Shown here piece after piece: positions 51,546 to 62,719 of a stretch of DNA of 64,000 nt. The stretch lies in contig NC_088939.1 in the NCBI RefSeq assembly GCF_033473495.1, positions 682,001 through 746,000 on the forward strand, written 5' to 3'. A model generated the notes under the pieces. That model worked only from the letters and a program-made list of their open reading frames with translations. It made no database searches and was not told the origin of the DNA. Source of the DNA: Cercospora beticola (taxonomy: Eukaryota; Ascomycota; Dothideomycetes; Mycosphaerellales; Mycosphaerellaceae). How positions within the stretch are numbered: position 1 is the first letter of the stretch; each line of letters opens with the position of its first letter. The position numbers were made by a program, and so were the translations under genes.

Positions 51546-51986
51546 ATTGGACTCTTTTGGTGGGAGAGATTTCAGTGGGCAGGAAAAAAGGGGGACTCGT
51601 GGTTTGATGGGTCGATGTGGATGCTGAGCTGTGTAGGATATACAAACTGTTGCAATATTTGTATTTCCAGTCACCTTTCCTTGGCGCCTACTGTTGACGG
51701 CATGCTTAATTCAGTGCGAAACTTTCATGCTCCTGCGCCTCACTACTCGGTGCAAGCGTGATGGAAAGGGATGTGAGCACGCAGCTGCAGAGTCATTTTA
51801 GCGGCGTTCCTTTCTAGAGCTGAGAGGATCTCAGAGGAACATCGACAAGGAAGGTAAGGTGCCAGCCGCACAGCTTCAATGTAACGCGAAGGAACAGGTA
51901 TTTTACGTCACCTTCATTCCGCCAGGATATGATTGCTTTCACAATTGCCGAACATGATCCAATCTCAACACGTAAACGATCTCTGC
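51546..51986. other. Intergenic region, no gene seen
   Basis: This 0.44-kb gap contains the promoter of the small secreted-protein gene and the 3' flank of the next minus-strand gene. Confidence 0.4.
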
Positions 51987-54214
51987 TCACATCCGTGGTA
52001 CTGGCTTTCGTGGCGGTAACAACGGAGCAGCACTCTCTACCAGCCCTTCATGGCCTCCTGTTGCAGACTGATTACGATAGTACTGAGTATCGTGCATCGT
52101 TTCCAGTCGTGCTGTCTCTTCCATGCCTGCTTGCCCTCTCCTGTAGGCAGCCTCGTCTTGCTCGACTTTGGGTGGCGAGTACGCAGTATACCGAACAGCC
52201 CCATGGCCATAAGTATCAGCATCATAGTGAATACGTGTCTCGCCAGAAGCATCAACACGTTCCACAACGGGTGCAATATTCTTCTGATCAGCGGGAGACC
52301 CAATTGGCGTCACCTTATCCTCATTTGACCACTCTGCGTGACCACCATTGTGCAGAGCCATACGAAGGAGCTGAAGCTTGCCGTCCGCGATCCATGCGAG
52401 ACGTTTGTGTCTCTTGTCACCACCGGGTCGACGATTCTTCTGAATGCCGACGCACGTGTCGATGACCCAGGATGTAAGTATGATGATGCAGCTGACGATA
52501 ATGACGATGAGCAGGCCTGCCATCGAGAACGACTGGTATTGCGCCGTACTTCGCATGAGTTGTTGGTGACATAGATCTTTCATTGCTTGGGCGCCAGTGT
52601 AGTTGAGCGACCCGACTGGTGTGTAGAAAGGCGAATCCTTGTCCATCTCGCCCCATTTATGATTTGGCATTTCTGCGATTCGGAATTGCAAGTTTGCGAG
52701 CGCGGTCTGATACCATCCTTCGACTTCTTTCTGCCACTGATTGTCGGGTAGAGGGCCGGAGTATCTCTCGTATATCTGATCGTATGCGGAGACTGCCGAC
52801 GGACCTTGCGGGTAGATGACTGTGTAGATATGCGAGGCCCAACGAGCGTAGATGATCCTTTCTACAGTTGCAATCTGCTTATCATTTAGCTCGAGCGGGT
52901 CGAAGCGAATCGTGGTCATGCCGTCCAGTGGGGAGCATTTGCCGGTTGCTGAGTTGCAAAGTCGGAGCTGATCTGTACAAGCGACAGTCGTGAAGTAGTG
53001 ATCTGGCTCCAAGTAGGTTTGATTGTCCAATGTGCCCTTGATTGGGTATGTACCATTGGCTGAAAACATGGGATCGAAGACGGGCTCGGTGTATAAGACC
53101 TTGTTGGCGGCGAGAAACGCAACTGTAGTATCTGCATCATCGAATTTGAGCTCATCGATTGGTTGCCAGGTGATTTTACTGCCGGCATTGTGCCAGAAAG
53201 GACTACAAATGCGTCAGCAGAGGTGATTGGAGCAAGACGTTGCTCAACCTACTGTATCGTGTACGCAATGGACTGCGTAGCCTGCACGATATTGTATTCC
53301 CAAGTGAAGTTCTGCGATCCCACACTGCCCAAATTTGCGCGTATGACAGCTTGAATGGCGGGCAATTCGTCGTATGGATTTCGAACAAGTTCCTGAAAAT
53401 CAAAATCTGCAAGAACAGAGCAAGTCGACACGATTTGAAACCCAACGCGGTCTTCCTCCTTCGCATTGACCCCCAGGTGGACGTGCGAGTCCAGCAGTCC
53501 CGTGTCCATGCGCATTGCACCGTTGTCACCTAGGGTGCACAGTCCGGCGAATGGGCAGCTCGCGGATGTGTCAGCTTCGTACGGCAGCTGCTGTATTGGG
53601 AGTTGCGAGCAGCCCGAGGTCCCATTGGGTCTGCCAAAGCACCGATCGACGTATGCTCGACTTTGGCGGATATCATCTGAAGGTTTGCTTTGGTGACGGA
53701 AGAAGGTGCCGGGTGCGGTGTAAGCGGTCAGGCCGCAGGCAGTTGGTTTGAGCAGCACTTGATTGCTCTGGTATGCTGGCACGGCAACCTTCGCAACCAG
53801 GATACCGGCCGCAGTGAACGAGAGAACAACGGAGAGCGGAAACAGCGCGAGCACTACTGCTTTCGAGAATGCCTGTGGGGAATTCTTTCGAGATGCCCAG
53901 CCCGTATTGACGATCTCAAGCACGCTTGCAACGGAACTGCCAGCATTTCGAAGGATGACTTGTAACTGGCGAAAGACGGCCGTTTCGGGCCCGCTCCGAG
54001 CGCGATACTGATGCAAAGCACATGCTATGATAGTCCACAGCGACTCGCCCGCCACCCTTACCAGGAGTGCAAGCACTGCGATGAGGATGGCACCGCGTTC
54101 TGCCGTGACAGTGATGGTCCAAGCTGACAACGTGTTTTTCGAATGGTTCATCCATGGTCTGTTCAGGTAGATCGGGTACTCTCCAGTCGTATTGCCGCTG
54201 ACATAGCTAGCCAT
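51987..54214 (-). CDS. Large multi-pass membrane protein with extracellular domain, unknown
   Basis: This 725-aa protein has exons 53253-54214 and 51987-53202, with a 50-nt intron (GTAGGT...TTGTAG). The N-terminal region has hydrophobic helices around AILIAVLALLVRVAGESLW and VVLALFPLSVVLSFTAAGIL. A long Cys-containing, sequon-bearing domain follows (FGRPNGTSGCSQLP, ASCPFAGLCTLGDNG, ACTDQLRLCNSATGKCS). One more strong helix, MAGLLIVIIVSCIIILTSWV, leads into a basic cytosolic tail of about 150 residues with Pro-rich motifs. This layout, with short helices, a big exterior domain, a helix and a tail, is widespread and uncharacterised in Dothideomycetes. A similar protein is encoded at 62720-63913. 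Start ATG 54214 follows a GTG in the same frame. Confidence 0.78.
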
Positions 54215-55375
54215 GTTCACGTCAGCTTGGACAGCTGACGATTGTCGCGTCTCAATGGGCAGAGAGTCTGAAGACGTGTACAGGCTGGCTCAAAAAGATG
54301 AGTTCTGGGGATGCCTCGATTTAGCGCAGCTGACCGTACATATCGTGCATTTCACAGCTGGACAGTCATGCCAATGCTGTGGCGGCGGCCTCTTCTCGCA
54401 TTCGCTTTCATGCCAGGCTCTGTGTGCAGCTCGATACAGTGGCAGACAGCTGTTTTCGGCCCCGTGCAATAGGAAAAAAGCCTCGCCGACCTCACCCCAC
54501 TCGTAGAAGGCCACAGAGTTTGAGCAAACGTCTGGAACCATGCTGACTACACCATTCCCTCCAGTATGGAATCGAAGCTGCAGCCACGCCCAGCAAGCCA
54601 CTCAAGTCCTCTGACAACTCAGCACTTGGCATCGTCGCATTCGTGTTGCTGTCCAGCGTATGTATCAGCCAGATACGAGATGAAGTCGACCACCATGATG
54701 AGTGTTTCGTATGAGCGTCTCGTGTAAGAACAGAAGACTCGAGAGTTGTTGACAGTGTTTGGGACAGATTCGACAGGAGTGCAGTGGATGTGGAAGGTGA
54801 AGGTGGAGGCGTGCGGGCTCGGCAGGCTCGGGCCGGCGTCGTGCCGGAAAGTGCGCCTCGTTCTCAAAACTGCCGCGAAATGTTTCACGGAAGTTGTTGA
54901 GACGCGTGCCTGGCTTCACGTCACACAATCAATCTGGTTGCACACGGACTGCACCTGCGCCGATTCAGCTCCAAATGGCTTGTACCACAATATGCCCTGC
55001 ACAGGGGCCGCAGCGTGCCAAGTGCTGTGCCGACGGAACTCAGCATTCCATTCCATCGCCAATTTCGGGGCCATCTTTCATTGCAAGTTGACCTACCCTA
55101 CATTCAATGTGGAGAGATTGGCTCATCCATCGAAGCGGGTTAGCTGTTGAATCACACTTCACTCAGAGCAGCGGAGGTTCTTGTCTCCTGTAACGCTGAA
55201 AGCCACCAGCAATCACCAAACGAGCCCCTCGTATGACTCTCGATCCAATTGATGTCTACTCAACACTGATCAACTAAAACTGTCGCGTCTGGCACACTTG
55301 GATCTGCCACTTCAGACGAGCTCTGCGTCCACGGAGAAAGTTGTTCCGCCATCGCAGACAGGTCTAATAGGTGGC
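54215..55375. other. Divergent intergenic region
   Basis: This 1.16-kb gap separates the starts of the membrane protein gene (minus) and the kinase-like gene (plus). Frames at 54746-55150 (plus) and 54619-54888 (minus) overlap each other and have no motif. Confidence 0.4.
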
Positions 55376-56188
55376 ATGTCAGAAAGCAGTCTCACAGCCA
55401 ACCCCGGCACCCAAGGACTACCCGCAGAGCACAAGAACTTCCCTAATATTCCCACCATATCCGCGGAAGGAGAGATCATAGACGGGGGCGTCACAGGCCT
55501 GGTCTGTCTGCAAGACGATGGAACCGTGATCAAGTACTCGTGGCCAGAGCAAGAAGAATGCGAAGAGGAAATGGCCCAGGAAGCTCACGCTTATCGTAGA
55601 CTGTTCGAACTTTTCGGCCATCATCCGAGATTTGTCAAGTTCCTCTCGCATGATCAGCATGCTCATACCATCACCATGGAATACATGCCCAATGGCACAC
55701 TCAGGTCGTATTTGCGAGACCACCACGAGTCAATCTCCAAGAAACAGCGCTTTCGGTGGATAGCTGCCCTGGCTGAAGGGTTGGAGCTACTCCATTCTGC
55801 CAATATTGTGCACTGTGATTTCAGTACAAAAAATCTGCTTCTCGATCACGACCTGGAACTGAAAGTGGCAGACTTTGGATGCAGTTCGCTAGACGGTGGG
55901 CGCACCAACGGAGGCGGAAGTGCAAGATTTTATCCTCCAAGAGAATGGAGGACTGGACGTATCGAGGCAGCAGATGACTTGTTCGCATTAGGCTCTTGCA
56001 TATTTGAGATCCTGACAGGGAGGCCTCCATACGATGACCTCGAAACCCGTCGCGTCGGTCGGCTTTACGGTCTTCGTCAATTTCCCGATCTCGTCGGAAT
56101 GGACTTTGCGGATGTTATCCGCGACTGTTGGCTTTTCCGGGGGCAATCGGCGCGAGAAGTCCATCACAGACTCCTCGAGGCTTTATAG
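55376..56188 (+). CDS. Small protein kinase-like protein (non-RD)
   Basis: This 270-aa single-exon protein is a compact kinase domain. The ATP-binding lysine lies in VIKYSWP (Lys53) and the hinge in MEYMPNGTLRSYL. The catalytic loop HCDFSTKNLLL (Asp148, Asn153) has Cys in place of the usual Arg, and the metal-binding DFG is at 166-168. The region before Lys53 reads IIDGGVTGLVCLQDDGT and lacks a classical GxGxxG loop. The activation segment is short (CSSLDGGRTNGGGSARFYPPREW), followed by DLFALGSCIFEILTGRPPY and the C-lobe end. Catalytic Lys, Asp, Asn and DFG are all present, so activity is possible. Such single-domain kinase-like genes are numerous in Dothideomycetes; substrates are unknown. 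ATG 55376 is the first in frame. Confidence 0.83.
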   Translation: MSESSLTANPGTQGLPAEHKNFPNIPTISAEGEIIDGGVTGLVCLQDDGTVIKYSWPEQEECEEEMAQEAHAYRRLFELFGHHPRFVKFLSHDQHAHTITMEYMPNGTLRSYLRDHHESISKKQRFRWIAALAEGLELLHSANIVHCDFSTKNLLLDHDLELKVADFGCSSLDGGRTNGGGSARFYPPREWRTGRIEAADDLFALGSCIFEILTGRPPYDDLETRRVGRLYGLRQFPDLVGMDFADVIRDCWLFRGQSAREVHHRLLEAL

Positions 56189-56532
56189 CTCTGAGCTCGG
56201 ACCCGATGCGTATTCGAGGCCTTCCTAAAAACGACTAGTGCGCTCTTCTCATAGATCTGCCCCCACCTCCACCTCCGCAGACGCCAGCCACATGCAGGGT
56301 CTATCTACCAAAGATGAGGCAGTCGATGGAGAAACATTTCTAGAGACAGCCACCCGGCGACTTCCTTGCGATATCATCGTTCTCGTCTCTGTCGAATGGC
56401 AAGCGCCTGCGTCCAGATACAGCATCAGTCGCATACGACACTCGACTGCATGACACAAATAGCCACAATACGGGCCTCAATCCCGCGTTTGAGGAAGGCG
56501 GAGGGCTGCAGAACGACACCGAACCAACTTTT
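56189..56532. other. Promoter/leader of Zn2Cys6 gene
   Basis: This 0.34-kb gap has no gene. The frame of the regulator is open upstream from about 56344 to its ATG but contains no other ATG, so it is read as leader. Confidence 0.4.
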
Positions 56533-58191
56533 ATGCCTAACAATCTCCATGATGTTCAAGAAAAGATGCGCCGGTCGAGCCATAAAAAGTCCCGCCGTGG
56601 CTGTGTAGCATGCAAGCAAGTCATATCCCGAGGATCTATCACCCAGAATGGCAGGCTACCTTGCCGCTGATACATGTACTAACTCCGAACGAACAGGCAA
56701 AGCCACCGCAAATGCGACGAGAGTTTTCCTACATGCCTCCGCTGTAAAAACGCCAAGCGCGAATGCATTCGAGAAGTGCCATCAGCAGTGAAGCCTCGTC
56801 GATGGCCAACCTTCCGCAGATTCCAGCACTTTGACCCCAAGATTTCTCAGCAAAGTCCAACGCTGTCTGCGAGTCCTCCGCTACTCGCAAGTCCGCCGCT
56901 CCCTGCGAGTCCACAGCCATCTCGCACTGCTCTCTGTGGAAGCGATCAGCTCGCTCTCGAGTATTTCTTCACACGCACACTGCCATTTCTGAATACATGC
57001 CGGCCAACGCCGCTTTGGAATCAGACTGTCGCCGCGCTTGTGCAGTCTACTGAGACATTTCGCCACATTGCAGCTGCGATTGGTGAGCAGCACCGCGCTC
57101 TTTGCGATCGACGGCTCAGTGAGCACGCCCCGGGCTCGATTGCACGACTTCCGACTGCTCTTTACGCCAAGGCAATACTGTCTGTCCGTCGCTCGCTTGA
57201 CGGCTGGTCAGATGACAACGCCACAATCCCCTCTCTGGCTTGTCTTCTCATGATCGTTTTAGAGACTGCACGCGAATCAGGATCTGGAGCACTTGTCCAC
57301 TTGAATTGTGGGATCCGATTCGTGTGCAGAAACCGTTTGTACACAACTTCCTTCGACTTACTTGAGGTGGCACGTCTACTTCGAGCATACGGAGTCAATG
57401 TCATTCTTCACGAACCCATCGCGCCCGCCTCAACTGCCATTCAAAAATTGCTGCTGGGGACAGACCAGCTTCCCACGGACCATGAGGAAGTCGAGAACGT
57501 TATATCAGAGTTCTACAACATAATCATAGAGCTCGTCCCAGTACGTCGCGAACAAGAACTACCTCATTTCCAAAGCGAGGCAAAGTCAGCATTCGAAAAC
57601 ATTTCAACCATTACGAAATTACACACTCGTTTTGCCGAAGCCCTCGATCGACTGGAACAACTCCAAGCAAGCAGGTCAGAGGCAGCGCCTGAAGGCCGCC
57701 GCTTGAAAATACTTCGAGCTCGGAAGATTCTTTTGCAGCTCGAACTGCAACATAGCCGGCGGTCGGTGAAGCAGGACATTCGTGCCAATAGACTGTATGC
57801 TGAGGCTCTCGAACTCATTGACGCTTCATTACAGCAACTATGCCGCAGCATCGGCGATGTTGTGCCACCCTTCCTCTTTGGCGTTGGATTGCTACCAGGC
57901 ATCCGGAGTGTGGCAATTGAATGCCGCGACCCGGTAGTCCGGCGCAAGGCTCTGGAGACTTTCCGCCGCTATCCTGTACAAGAAGGTGTTTGGAACGGTA
58001 GGACACAACTTCGCGTGTGTAACACCATCATTCGCTTCGAAGACGTCACACCTGGACAGATGGTGATTCATCACCAGCTTGGACCTGAACATACTGGACT
58101 TGGCGAGCCTGATAGCTTGACCGTCTTCTGCATCTCGACTGCCAACCCTCCAGAACATACTGTACATCAGATACCGCTTAGTCCAGAATGA
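56533..58191 (+). CDS. Zn2Cys6 transcription factor with GC-AG intron
   Basis: This 525-aa fungal binuclear-cluster regulator has exons 56533-56615 and 56697-58191. The zinc cluster becomes complete only after splicing: GCVACKQSHRKCDE then SFPTCLRCKNAKREC, six cysteines in the CxxCxxxHxKC...CxxCxxxxxxC pattern. The 81-nt intron begins with GCAAGT rather than GT, ends CGAACAG and has a perfect TACTAAC-type branch. It is a GC-AG intron placed inside the DNA-binding motif. The rest is the helical fungal regulatory region (LEYFFTRTLPFLN, LACLLMIVLETARESG). The protein is nuclear. Neighbouring metabolic genes at 58294-61588 may be its targets, which is inference. Confidence 0.88.
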
Positions 58192-58293
58192 AGAAAAATG
58201 CATGCCTCTAGGATATGGTCACGGATACAACTGTATGACCGAGAATTTGCCGACATGACGAACTTGGTATCAAATACATGTTGTCCGTTCATG

Positions 58294-59462
58294 CTACGCT
58301 GGGTTCTTCAACGAAGTAAACCAATCAATCAACCTTCTCCGCGACTCGCACATTGGCAATCCCAAGGCATAGTCGAAAGCAAGGTGCACATGGACTTCTC
58401 CTTCAGCAACCACGACTTCAACTTGCGTCCCATCATGCTCAGCATCCTTCAAGGCTCTACCCAGCTCGATACCATCGTCCCGCAGGCATTCAATACTTCC
58501 GGCAGTCACGATCACCCTTTCCACTGGTAGATGCGCCCAGAATTTCTCGCCTGCCGTGAGTGGGTCGGCCCAAACATCGTCTTCGACAGGATCGAAGAGA
58601 TCTATGATATACTGGACTCGAGCAATGCTCAACCCATCAATCTGGTCGTACTCGCGGAAACTGGCAGAGCCTGTCTGCATCGCGGCCCATGGGGAGATCA
58701 TGAACATGCCTCTGAATTTCGCTTTACTGGTCAGGTTTTCGGGTATCGGCTGAATATCTGGATGGGGTTGGAGGATGTGTGCCATCAGTGTGACTGCGAG
58801 ATGCCCGCCTGCAGAGTCGCCGCCAAAGACGATTTGCGATGGAGAGAGATTTCGCGCTTCTAGCAAATGTCGGAGCGCAAGGACTGCTTGCCGCAGCTGA
58901 GTGGGATACTTTGCGCCAGGCGACAGAGAGTATTCCAGCACGAACAGCGCTGAAGCACCAAGAGCCGTCGCATAGTCTCGGCAGGACAAGAGATGGGCCT
59001 TAGGGTGTAAGGGCATGGTATAGCCACCGCCATGGAAATACAGCATTACTGGTCCATCTTTTGAGCTCTTGAACGAGCCGATCTCGTGCAGGTACGCATC
59101 GGGACAGCTCTTGTCGGACAAAGTCTGAGCATTATGCGGCCAGTCATGCTTCAAGCATGCCTTTCTAATTATTGCTCCCGATGTTTTTTTGCTTCGAATT
59201 ACGGGATTCGAGGCTCCGGCTCGGATCAAATTTTGGTAGAGGTTGAATCCCAGGGTTCGACGCCAGCCCCAGTTGTGCTTCCTGTAGACGGAAGAGCGGA
59301 AGAGGAAGCCCCAGAAAGTTCGTAGAACTATCGCCAACTGATATCAGATTTTGCACTGAGCTGCAAATGAAGAGTTCGCGCATTCATACCTATGAGTATA
59401 ATGTCTGGGCCAAGGCGTACATAGTTGAAGAACCCGAGCAGCGCTTGCTTCGCGTTGGACAT
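58294..59462 (-). CDS. Alpha/beta hydrolase, HSL-type lipase/esterase
   Basis: This 368-aa protein has exons 59390-59462 and 58294-59327, with a 62-nt intron ending at the second of two possible acceptors (CGATAG), the one that keeps frame. The motifs are those of hormone-sensitive-lipase-type hydrolases: oxyanion hole MLYFHGGGYTMP, LFVLEYSLSP, nucleophile elbow FGGDSAGGHLA, acid region VTAGSIECLRDDG, and histidine in EVHVHLAF. The N-terminus has a hydrophobic stretch (RLGPDIILIVLRTFWGFLF) that may anchor it to a membrane. It is convergent with the Zn2Cys6 gene (102 bp between ends) and divergent from the flavoprotein at 59800. It is related to the hydrolase at 31065-32250 only at family level. 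Likely substrates are small esters. Confidence 0.88.
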
Positions 59463-59799
59463 GATGGCATAGTGAACAGCTTGATGATTGTCGCGTGGCT
59501 TCCTACTTGTATCGCCAACGCGTTGTAATTGATGCCGCGGTTGTCGTAAGGTGCTCCACAGTCTCGTACCGCTCTGAACGAAACCTAAATCATGCGTTGA
59601 TCTTTCCCAAAGATCTCGACACACAAAGAGTCCGCTTCATCTTTCATCCAGACTGTCCCAAAACGGAAAGCCCCAAATACGAACGCACGTGGCAAAAGCG
59701 CATGGGTTTATCCCTCGGCACAACCAGGCTTACATCTTACAGCCTCAAAGCTCCATCCAACACTGCAATGTTCCAACTCCAACTCCATCTTCTCCAGCA
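59463..59799. promoter_or_regulatory. Shared divergent promoter region
   Basis: This 337-bp gap lies between the starts of the HSL-type hydrolase (minus) and the flavoprotein (plus). It could serve both genes. No specific site is identified. Confidence 0.4.
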
Positions 59800-61588
59800 A
59801 TGGTTCAACCTCCTGAAGACCCCGTCCTCATAATCGGCGCCGGCCTCTCCGGCCTCGTCGCAGCCTACGAACTAACAAAAGCCAACAAACGCATAATAAT
59901 CCTCGACCAAGAACACCGCGCAAACCTCGGCGGCCAAGCCTTCTGGTCCCTAGGAGGTCTCTTCTGCGTAAACTCCAAAGCCCAGCGAAAACAAGGCATC
60001 AAAGATTCCCGCGAATTGGCTCTCGCCGATTGGTTAAACACCGCAGGTTTCGATCGTGAAGATAAAGAAGATTTCTGGCCGAAACAATGGGCGAAGGCTT
60101 TTGTGGATTTTGCGACTGATGAGTTGGAGGATTATGTGAGGAAACTGGGGTTGAGTTTTTTGGCTGTGGGGTGGGCGGAGAGGGGGGCGGGGAGTTCGCA
60201 AGGGCATGGGAATAGTGTTCCGAGGTTTCATTTGACTTGGGGGACGGGGCCGGAGGTTGTGAGGATTTTTGCGAAAGAGGTTTTGAAGGCGAAGAAGAAG
60301 GGGTTGGTGGAGTTTAGGTATAGGAATATGGTTGAGGAGATTATTGTGGAGGATGGGGTTGCGAAGGGTGTGAGGGGAAAGGTTTTGGAGCCTTGTGATC
60401 ATGTTGAGAGAGGAGCGGAGACTTCGAGGATTGTTGTGGATGACTTTGAAGTCAGGGGACGAGCTGTGGTTATTGCTACTGGGGGGATTGGAGGGAATGT
60501 TGAGGAAGTGAAGAAGAATTGGCCGATGGATCGACTGGGACCGAAAGCGCCTGAGAGTGTTGTCGTGGGTGTTCCTGCTCATGTGGATGGAAAGATGGTC
60601 AAGATTGCAGGGACCCAAGGAGCCAGCGTGATCAACATGGATCGGATGTGGCATTATACTGAGGGACTCCAGAACTGGAACTCAATCTGGCCACTTCACG
60701 GCATTCGCATCATCCCCGGACCTTCCTCGCTGTGGTTCGACGCGAACGGCAAGCGCATGCCTCCTTTGCTCTTTCCCGGAAGCGACACTCTCGCAACTCT
60801 GAAACACATCTGCAGTACCGGACACGACTATTCCTTCTTCATCCTGGATAGGTCCATCATCGCTCGTGAATTTGCTCTGTCAGGTTCGGAACAGAACGAG
60901 GACATCACCAGCAAAAGCTATTGGCGCACAGCATACAGATACTTCACCACTTTAGGTACCAAAGAAGTCCAAGCCTTTCAAAAGAACGGCAAAGACTTCG
61001 TCGTAGCAAACGACTTGGAATCTCTGGTCGATGGAATGAACAGGCTTGCGAAAGAACGCAATGGCCCTGTGCTAGATTACGCGGACATCAAACGCCAGGT
61101 TGAACTCCGAGATATGCAGCTGGACAATCAGTATACGAAGGACGCCCAAATCATGATGATAAATAATGCTCGAAAGACAATGGCCGATAGTCTTCGTATC
61201 GCTCCGCAGCACAAGATCTTGAACAACAAATCTGCTGGGCCTCTGATCGCTGTAAGGCTGAATATCCTGACTCGTAAGAGTCTGGGAGGATTGGAGACAA
61301 ATTTGCAAGGTCAGGTCCTTCGGTCAGATGGAAAAGTCTTCGAAGGCCTCTACGCAACTGGAGAGGCTGCAGGATTCGGTGGTGGTGGTGTTCACGGATA
61401 TTCGGTAAGTACTGTCTCCTTCTTACTACTTGTATCATCTCAGCGAAGTCGAAATACTGATTCATTCACAGGCATTGGAGGGCACGTTTCTTGGTGGCTG
61501 CATTTTCACGGGCAAAGTTGTGGGTGAAGACTTGGTGAAACGTGCTCCTCCAAATTCTGCCGATAGGAGGAATGGAGCAAGACTGTAG
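59800..61588 (+). CDS. FAD-dependent dehydrogenase, 3-ketosteroid dehydrogenase-like
   Basis: This 573-aa flavoprotein has exons 59800-61404 and 61472-61588, with a 67-nt intron between GVHGYS and ALEGTFLGGC. It belongs to the FAD-binding fumarate reductase/3-ketosteroid-delta-1-dehydrogenase superfamily. The N-terminal Rossmann motif IIGAGLSGLVAAYEL leads to a ribose-binding acidic residue in IIILDQE, then GGQAFWSLGGLF. Further blocks are VVIATGGIGGN and the C-terminal FAD-contact segment EGLYATGEAAGFGGGGVHG. Length and order agree with KstD-like proteins of bacteria and fungi. It probably dehydrogenates a ring ketone or related substrate, but steroid use is not shown by sequence. Wobble bases switch sharply from C to G/T near 60060. 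Confidence 0.87.
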
Positions 61589-61789
61589 CATACCCGATGA
61601 CATGTTCCCAATGTAGGATAATGTTCGTATATGAGGAGGCTCGAGTCAGTTCACAACAAACAAATAACCCAAGCCTCGTAAGGTTCCTTACGTAAGCTCA
61701 ACGGATCCGTAGCCTTGCCATGCATGCTGCTGGAGCTCACACTCCACTTCGCAGGCACTACTAAGCCATTACTGAAGCACAGTCAAACC

Positions 61790-62692
61790 ATGTCAGCCAT
61801 ATCAACAGATTTGAGCTCTCTCATAGATTATCTCCGGGAATCAGAGTACGTCGTCGCCCTCGTTGGTGCCGGTCTCTCAGCCTCATCCGGCATCCCAACA
61901 TTCAGAGGAAATGGTTCTCTCTGGCACGGCCACGAAATCACTTCTGTCGCTTCACGTCCCGCCTTCGTCAGAGATCCACTGCTAGTCTGGCAGTTCTACG
62001 AAGAAAGGAGGCAGAACGCTGCAAATGCTAAGCCTAATGCTGGACACTTTGCTCTGGCAAGATTAGCAGAGAAGAAGGAAGACTTTCTTGCTGTTACGCA
62101 GAATATTGATGGTGAGGCATGCCCAAGAATTTAGTTATGATTGCTGATACATAGATGTCAAGATCTGTCGCAACGAGCGGGTCATGATAGTACAAAGCTC
62201 GCGCCGATACATGGCTCACTGTTTACTGCGAAATGCTTTGATCCGGAGTGTGGATTCGAAATTTGGAATAATCGCAGTTCACCTTTGACTCCGGCATTAA
62301 ACTCTGCCCAAGCAGTACATGGAACAACCTCCGAAGAGTACTCCGCTATCCTTCCAACATGCGGGAAATGTCACCAAAACTTCCTTCGACCTGGAGTCGT
62401 CTGGTTTGGTGAGCAGTTGCCACTGGATCTCCTGGACCGCGTCGACGAATGGCTGGAAGATCTTCCTCGTCTGGATCTATTTCTTGTCATCGGTACTTCA
62501 AGTCGTGTCTTTCCTGCGGCAACGTACATCGAAAAAGCAAGAGAAAAAGGTGCACGCGTGGCGCATTTCAACGTCGAGCCCGACGAGGATTTCATGGATG
62601 AGGAGGATTGGTTTGTTCAAGGTGATGCTGCGGTAACATTGCCACAGGTCATAAATCCGGCTTTGCAAGATGATTTGATATCGGCGGCATGA
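61790..62692 (+). CDS. Sirtuin, class III (SIRT5-like NAD-dependent deacylase)
   Basis: This 283-aa protein has exons 61790-62111 and 62163-62692, with a 51-nt intron. It is a NAD-dependent protein-lysine deacylase. NAD-binding GAGLSASSGIPTFRG occupies residues 26-40, QNIDDLSQRAG carries the conserved Asn-Asp pair, and IHGSL carries the catalytic histidine. Zinc-binding pairs are KCFDPEC and TCGKC. GTSSRVFPAATY precedes the C-terminus. Residues 70-73 (YEER) form the YxxR motif that in SIRT5-type enzymes accommodates succinyl or malonyl groups, so desuccinylase/demalonylase activity is likely by family knowledge. An N-terminal extension from ATG 61724 is possible. Location (mitochondria or cytosol) is not clear. 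Confidence 0.9.
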
Positions 62693-62719
62693 GTACGAAT
62701 TACGATTTCAGCAAAAGCT

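Noticed and set aside
54746..55150. 134-codon plus-strand frame with several cysteines
   Set aside because: No signal peptide, no splice partners, and an overlapping antisense frame of similar quality.
60034..60654. 206-codon minus-strand frame inside the flavoprotein gene
   Set aside because: It arises from the G/T-rich wobble section of the real gene; the product is a low-complexity Pro/His/Asn-rich sequence without motif.
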